From contig JAUNRP010000064.1 in NCBI GenBank assembly GCA_030544165.1, forward strand, positions 1 to 9,924: DNA of 9,924 bases, in the 5' to 3' direction. The stretch is from a bacterium (lineage in GTDB: Bacteria; Actinomycetota; Actinomycetes; Actinomycetales; Actinomycetaceae). The notes below the pieces were generated by a model, which searched no databases, was not told the DNA's origin, and worked only from the letters and a program-made list of their open reading frames with translations. This document shows positions 6,772-9,924 of the stretch, piece by piece. Position 1 is the stretch's first letter, and each line of letters starts with the position of its first letter. Made by a program: the position numbers and the translations under genes.

Positions 6772-8403
6772 GTGACCCACTCGCGCGCCGCCCTCCTTGC
6801 TGCCCTCACCGCCACGAGCCTCGCCCTTGCGGGCTGCGCGGGCGATACCAAGGTCCGTGACCCGCGGCCCGATTCGTCCGGCACTACCGCTCCCACGGAC
6901 CCATCGAGCCCCTCCGGTCCGGACGGCACCACCGAGTCGGCAGACCCATCGGGACCCTCCTCGCAGGTCAATCCCGATTTCGATCCCGCGGCGGGTACAG
7001 ATCCCGCCCTCGCGGCCTACTACTCGCAGGATGTCACCTGGGCTGCCTGCCCCGACCTCTCGGCGGCACAGTGCGCGGACATCACCGTGCCGATGGACTA
7101 CGCCAACCCGGACGGGGAGACCATCACCATCTCGGTGAACCACAACATCGCTGCCGGTGCGGACAAGCCCACGATCTTCCTGAATCCGGGAGGGCCCGGC
7201 GGCTCCGGCACCGACATGCTGCAGTGGGCGCCCTTCATGTTCCTCGGGGTTGCCGATGAGTTCAACCTCGCGGGATTCGATCCACGCGGGGTGCAGGGGT
7301 CCTCCGCCGTGGAGTGCATCTCCGATGCCGAGCTGGACGCCCGCCAGGCGCGTGACATCGAGATCGACACCGATGAGGGAATGCAGGCCTACGTGGACGA
7401 CCTGCGCGAATACGCCCAGAAGTGTGAGGACAACACCGGTGCCCTCCTCGGATTCGTGGACACGGACTCGGCCGCCCGGGACCTGGACATCCTCCGCGCG
7501 GTGGTGGCGAGAACCGAGCAGCTCGACTACGTGGGCTTCTCCTACGGCACCTTCCTTGGCGCCGTGTACGCGGACCTGTTCGCCGATCGGGTGGGCCGAT
7601 TCGTGCTCGATGCCGCCGTGGACCCCTCCATCTCGATGTCCGAGCTGGCAATGGGGCAGGCGATGGGATTCGACCGCGCCGTGCGCGCATTCATGGATGA
7701 CTGCCTGGCCGGCCCTGACTGTTTCCACCAGGGCACTGCCGAGGATGGCCTGGCCAAGATCCAGCAGTTGTTCGAGGTGGCATATGCAACCCCACTTCCC
7801 ACCTCCGATTCCGCGCGGCCCCTCACCGCGAGTTACGCCTATTCCGGGGTAATCACCTCGCTCTATTCCGTGTTCTACTGGCCCTCCCTCAACGTCTCCC
7901 TCGATCTGGCCATCAATCAGGGGGACGGAAGTGGTCTGCTGGAGATGGCGGACACCGGTAATTCACGAAATCCCGATGGAACCTTTGACGGAAACTCTTC
8001 CGAGGCATTCATGGCCATCAACTGCCTCGACTATCCGGTGGAGGGGACTATTGAGGACTGGAGGGCCCACGCAGCGCAGATGGCGGAGAACTACCCCGTA
8101 TTCGGGGATTCGATCGCGTATTCGGAGGTCACCTGCTCCAACTGGCCGCACGCGTCCACCCGCACCCGCGAGCCGATCGCTGCCTCCGGGAGCGACCCGA
8201 TCCTCGTGATCGGCACCACGCGGGACCCGGCCACCCCCTACGAGTGGGCCGTATCCCTGGCAGACCAGCTCGAGAACGGCCACCTCGTCACCTACGAGGG
8301 TGATGGGCACACCGCGTTCGGCCAGGGGAACATGTGCGTGGACGGCTACGTGAACAACTTCCTCCTCGAGGGGACGCTGCCGCCAGCCGGCGCCACGTGC
8401 TGA
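6772..8403 (+). CDS. Secreted lipoprotein alpha/beta hydrolase, TAP-like (S33) peptidase
   Basis: The product (543 aa) resembles the Streptomyces tripeptidyl aminopeptidase family, exported serine hydrolases that trim peptides from N-termini. A short signal peptide ends in a lipobox, LAGC, with C22 as the lipidation site. A Ser/Thr/Pro/Asp-rich linker then spans about residues 30-65 and tethers the domain outside the membrane. The fold shows NPGGPGGSG (138-146, oxyanion region), the nucleophile S257 in GFSYG, D485 in TRDPATP and H513 in GDGHTAF. The last two lie in the TAP-like C-terminal region. Ten further cysteines suggest disulfides in an extracytoplasmic protein. The substrate is unproven; other esterase or amidase activities are known in the family. 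Bases from about 7740 to 8130 are visibly AT-richer than the gene's 5' half. It follows holB after 108 nt and probably has its own promoter. Confidence 0.9.
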   Translation: MTHSRAALLAALTATSLALAGCAGDTKVRDPRPDSSGTTAPTDPSSPSGPDGTTESADPSGPSSQVNPDFDPAAGTDPALAAYYSQDVTWAACPDLSAAQCADITVPMDYANPDGETITISVNHNIAAGADKPTIFLNPGGPGGSGTDMLQWAPFMFLGVADEFNLAGFDPRGVQGSSAVECISDAELDARQARDIEIDTDEGMQAYVDDLREYAQKCEDNTGALLGFVDTDSAARDLDILRAVVARTEQLDYVGFSYGTFLGAVYADLFADRVGRFVLDAAVDPSISMSELAMGQAMGFDRAVRAFMDDCLAGPDCFHQGTAEDGLAKIQQLFEVAYATPLPTSDSARPLTASYAYSGVITSLYSVFYWPSLNVSLDLAINQGDGSGLLEMADTGNSRNPDGTFDGNSSEAFMAINCLDYPVEGTIEDWRAHAAQMAENYPVFGDSIAYSEVTCSNWPHASTRTREPIAASGSDPILVIGTTRDPATPYEWAVSLADQLENGHLVTYEGDGHTAFGQGNMCVDGYVNNFLLEGTLPPAGATC

Positions 8404-8421
8404 ATCCCACGAATCTCTGGT

Positions 8422-8451
8422 TTGTGGCCCGCCGCGCGGTCCTTGTACACT
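8422..8451 (+). promoter_or_regulatory. Candidate promoter of tRNA-Thr
   Basis: TTGTGG (8422-8427) and TACACT (8446-8451) lie 18 nt apart. The -10 fits TANNNT and the -35 keeps TTG. The tRNA begins 12 nt after the -10, so initiation would occur a few bases before the mature 5' end. Confidence 0.55.
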
Positions 8452-8463
8452 CGCGGGGAGCAC

Positions 8464-8536
8464 GCCGCCTTAGCTCAGTCGGTAGAGCGATTCACTCGTA
8501 ATGAATAGGTCTGGGGTTCGATTCCCCAAGGCGGCT
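8464..8536 (+). tRNA. tRNA-Thr (anticodon CGT)
   Basis: The 73-nt cloverleaf is complete. The acceptor stem GCCGCCT pairs with AGGCGGC, with discriminator T. The D stem is GCTC/GAGC, the anticodon stem ATTCA/TGAAT encloses loop CTCGTAA, and the T arm is TGGGG-TTCGATT-CCCCA. The loop gives anticodon CGT, which reads the threonine codon ACG, common in high-GC genes. CCA is not encoded. All stems pair perfectly. Confidence 0.97.
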
Positions 8537-8538
8537 CC

Positions 8539-8580
8539 GGAGGCGCCCCGTTCCACCAACGGGGCGTCTCCCCTGTTTCC
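8539..8580 (+). terminator. Rho-independent terminator of tRNA-Thr
   Basis: Nucleotides 8539-8552 pair with 8558-8571 in a 14-bp stem with a single G-T wobble and a 5-nt CCACC loop. The hairpin begins two bases after the tRNA and is followed by a short T-containing tail (CTGTTTCC). The T-run is weak, but the stem is very stable. Confidence 0.8.
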
Positions 8581-8610
8581 GGCCGCGCTCCGCGGGGGCG
8601 GTGGCCCGAG

Positions 8611-8616
8611 TACCCT
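8611..8616 (+). promoter_or_regulatory. Possible -10 for the 49-aa membrane protein gene
   Basis: TACCCT fits TANNNT and would give a leader of about 60 nt for the gene at 8685. No convincing -35 lies at 17-18 nt upstream. The tRNA terminator lies between this site and the tRNA, so the downstream gene needs a promoter somewhere in this gap. Confidence 0.25.
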
Positions 8617-8684
8617 TGAGTCAGGACCCCGGACGGGGCACATGCGCACCGCCCGCTCATGCCCCATAAAGAGAGGAATTGCCC

Positions 8685-8834
8685 ATGGACGTTATCCAGG
8701 CTCTCACCCCAATGGTGGTGGTGGCGGTGGCCTTCTTTGCTGTAATCCGGGCAATCTTCCGCGCAGATCGAAATGAGCGCGCCGCAATCAATCGTTTGGA
8801 GAACCAGACAACAGAAGGAAAATTGAACAGCTGA
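8685..8834 (+). CDS. 49-aa single-pass membrane protein, unknown function
   Basis: A short ORF of 49 codons (ATG to TGA) is preceded by a good Shine-Dalgarno, AGAGGA at 8672-8677, 7 nt from the ATG. The protein begins MDVIQALTP. It has a hydrophobic stretch at about residues 9-25 (MVVVAVAFFAVIRAIF region) and then a polar, charged tail (RADRNERAAINRLEN from about 26) that could form an amphipathic helix or short coiled coil. The positive charges after the helix suggest an N-out, C-in topology. I do not recognise a family. It sits between the tRNA-Thr terminator and the lsr2 promoter, so it probably forms its own transcription unit or reads into lsr2. Its second half uses more AT-rich codons than neighbouring genes. 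Support comes from the ribosome binding site, the clean membrane helix and the sensible context. Confidence 0.65.
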   Translation: MDVIQALTPMVVVAVAFFAVIRAIFRADRNERAAINRLENQTTEGKLNS

Positions 8835-8852
8835 ATAACTCAGGCGTTCAGA

Positions 8853-8881
8853 TTGTTACCAGAAGGTGGTGCGAGTAGTCT
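8853..8881 (+). promoter_or_regulatory. Candidate lsr2 promoter
   Basis: TTGTTA (8853-8858) and TAGTCT (8876-8881) are separated by an ideal 17 nt. Transcription would start near 8888 and leave a leader of about 38 nt containing the GGAGG site. The region is AT-rich for this window, so it could also be bound by Lsr2 itself (inference). Confidence 0.55.
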
Positions 8882-8912
8882 TGCAGAGACGACAATTTCT
8901 GGAATCACCACC

Positions 8913-8917
8913 GGAGG
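8913..8917 (+). promoter_or_regulatory. Ribosome binding site that fixes the lsr2 start
   Basis: A perfect GGAGG lies 8 nt before the ATG at 8926 but only 2 nt before the ATG at 8920, so the second ATG is the likely start. Confidence 0.8.
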
Positions 8918-8925
8918 TAATGGAA

Positions 8926-9264
8926 ATGGCAAAGAAGGTACTCGTTCAACTCGTGGATGACATTGATGGCAGCGAGGCGGTGGAGACCGTGACCTTCGCC
9001 CTTGACGGAATCCAGTACGAAATCGACGTCAATGAGGAGCACGCCTCCGAATTGCGTTCCGCATTCGATCCCTGGGTCTCCCAGGCACGCCGTGCTGGAG
9101 GGCGCCGCACCACACGGGAGTCCTCACGCGGAGGGCGGAAGGCCGGGGGCGATTCCGAGGCGTCACGTATCCGCGCATGGGCGCGGGAGCAGGGGATCGA
9201 GGTCTCTGAACGCGGCCGGATCCCGGCGGAACTGCGCGAGCGATTCGCGGCCGCGTCCAACTGA
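8926..9264 (+). CDS. lsr2: Lsr2 nucleoid-associated protein
   Basis: Lsr2 is the actinobacterial H-NS-like protein that bridges DNA and silences AT-rich, often foreign, genes. The protein is 112 aa, the classic length. The N-terminal half (MAKKVLVQLVDDIDG, then FALDGIQYEIDV) is the beta-rich oligomerisation domain. A basic, flexible linker covers about residues 58-78 (RRAGGRRTTRESSRGGRKAGG region). The C-terminal domain has IRAWAREQGIEVSERGRIPAEL, with the minor-groove-binding R96-G97-R98 hook. The frame extends upstream to a GTG at 8866, and an in-frame ATG lies at 8920. The GGAGG spacing and the family N-terminus MAKKV favour 8926. It has its own promoter and AT-rich upstream DNA. Confidence 0.96.
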   Translation: MAKKVLVQLVDDIDGSEAVETVTFALDGIQYEIDVNEEHASELRSAFDPWVSQARRAGGRRTTRESSRGGRKAGGDSEASRIRAWAREQGIEVSERGRIPAELRERFAAASN

Positions 9265-9299
9265 CCAATAGTCCCTGACAGCGCCGCGGCACGTGCGGC

Positions 9300-9303
9300 A
9301 GGA
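9300..9303 (+). promoter_or_regulatory. Ribosome binding site of gpmA
   Basis: AGGA lies 7 nt before the ATG at 9311. A small GCCGC/GCGGC hairpin (9283-9287 with 9295-9299) ends just before it and may affect access to it. Confidence 0.6.
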
Positions 9304-9310
9304 TGGAACC

Positions 9311-9924
9311 ATGACCTACAAACTGGTACTTCTCCGCCACGGAGAGAGCGAATGGAACGCAAAGAACCTCTTCACCGGCTGGGTGGACGTCCCCCTCTCC
9401 GAGAAGGGGTGGAATGAGGCCAAGCGGGGCGGGAAGCTCCTGGTGGACGCCGGCATCAGCCCGGACGTGCTGCACACCTCCCTGTTGCGCCGCGCGATCA
9501 TGACCGCCAACCTCGCACTCGATGCGGCCGATCTGCACTGGATCCCCGTGAAGCGCCACTGGCGCCTCAACGAGCGCCACTACGGTGCGCTCCAGGGGAT
9601 GGACAAGAAGGAGATCCGGGACAAGTACGGCGAGGAGCAGTTCATGCTCTGGCGCCGCTCGTACGACACCCCGCCGCCGGCGATCGAGGAGGGTTCCGAA
9701 TTCTCCCAGGACGCCGAGGAGCGGTACGCCGGCGAGCCGATCCCGCTCTCCGAGTGCCTCAAGGACGTCCTCGAGCGCGCGCTGCCCTACTGGGAGGATG
9801 AGATCGTCCCGGACCTGAAGGCGGGCAAGACCGTGCTCGTTGCCGCCCACGGCAACTCGCTGCGCGCGATCGTCAAGCACCTAGATGGCATCTCGGATGA
9901 GGACATCGCGGGCCTGAACATCCC
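9311..9924 (+). CDS. gpmA: 2,3-bisphosphoglycerate-dependent phosphoglycerate mutase, 3' end outside window
   Basis: This glycolytic and gluconeogenic enzyme interconverts 3- and 2-phosphoglycerate through a phosphohistidine. The window holds 204 full codons of the expected roughly 248, running off the right edge without a stop. Motifs are LLRHGESEWN with the phosphorylated H10, FTGWVDVPLS substrate loop, E88 in LNERHYG (acid/base), and H180 in AAHGNSLR. The ATG at 9311 gives the standard N-terminus (MTYKLVLLRHG) and has an AGGA site 7 nt upstream. It follows lsr2 after 46 nt and could be co-transcribed with it, although an own promoter cannot be excluded. No frameshift or lost active-site residue is seen. 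Confidence 0.96.
   Translation, partial: MTYKLVLLRHGESEWNAKNLFTGWVDVPLSEKGWNEAKRGGKLLVDAGISPDVLHTSLLRRAIMTANLALDAADLHWIPVKRHWRLNERHYGALQGMDKKEIRDKYGEEQFMLWRRSYDTPPPAIEEGSEFSQDAEERYAGEPIPLSECLKDVLERALPYWEDEIVPDLKAGKTVLVAAHGNSLRAIVKHLDGISDEDIAGLNI

Noticed and set aside
8464..8580. Integration site at the tRNA-Thr 3' end
   Set aside because: No integrase gene, no repeated tRNA 3' segment and no mobile gene cargo downstream. The inverted repeat after the tRNA is explained as a terminator.

Overview
The window is a stretch of high-GC chromosomal DNA from an actinobacterium. The signs are GTG starts, an Lsr2 nucleoid protein, a TopA with a lysine/alanine-rich tail instead of zinc fingers, a TAP-like secreted hydrolase, and TANNNT -10 motifs placed 6-7 nt before start codons, as in leaderless transcripts. 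The order topA, tmk, holB, TAP-like hydrolase, tRNA-Thr resembles the core arrangement I recall from Actinomycetales/Micrococcales-type genomes. The genus cannot be fixed from the sequence alone.

Layout: ispF (isoprenoid synthesis) lies on the minus strand at the left. It is divergent from topA across a 127-bp spacer that carries candidate promoters for both genes. Rightward, on the plus strand, come topA, a 112-aa beta-rich protein of unknown function, a Gfo/Idh/MocA oxidoreductase, tmk and holB. The last two overlap by 4 bp and are surely co-transcribed. A 108-bp gap with small repeats and a -10 motif leads to a 543-aa secreted lipoprotein hydrolase. Next is a tRNA-Thr(CGT) with its own promoter and a 14-bp hairpin terminator. 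A 49-aa single-pass membrane protein follows, then an AT-richer promoter region, lsr2, and the first about 205 codons of gpmA, which runs off the right edge.

Functionally most of the window is housekeeping: DNA topology (topA), dTTP supply (tmk), the replication clamp loader (holB), decoding of ACG codons (tRNA-Thr), chromosome organisation and silencing (lsr2), glycolysis (gpmA) and the MEP pathway (ispF). I found no CRISPR array, transposase, integrase, toxin-antitoxin pair or defence system. The less explained parts are the 49-aa membrane protein beside lsr2, the two-gene insert between topA and tmk, and the AT-rich control region of lsr2. No stretch longer than about 300 bases lacks a gene. 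Bases 1-62 hold only the purine-rich sequence downstream of ispF and no supportable gene.
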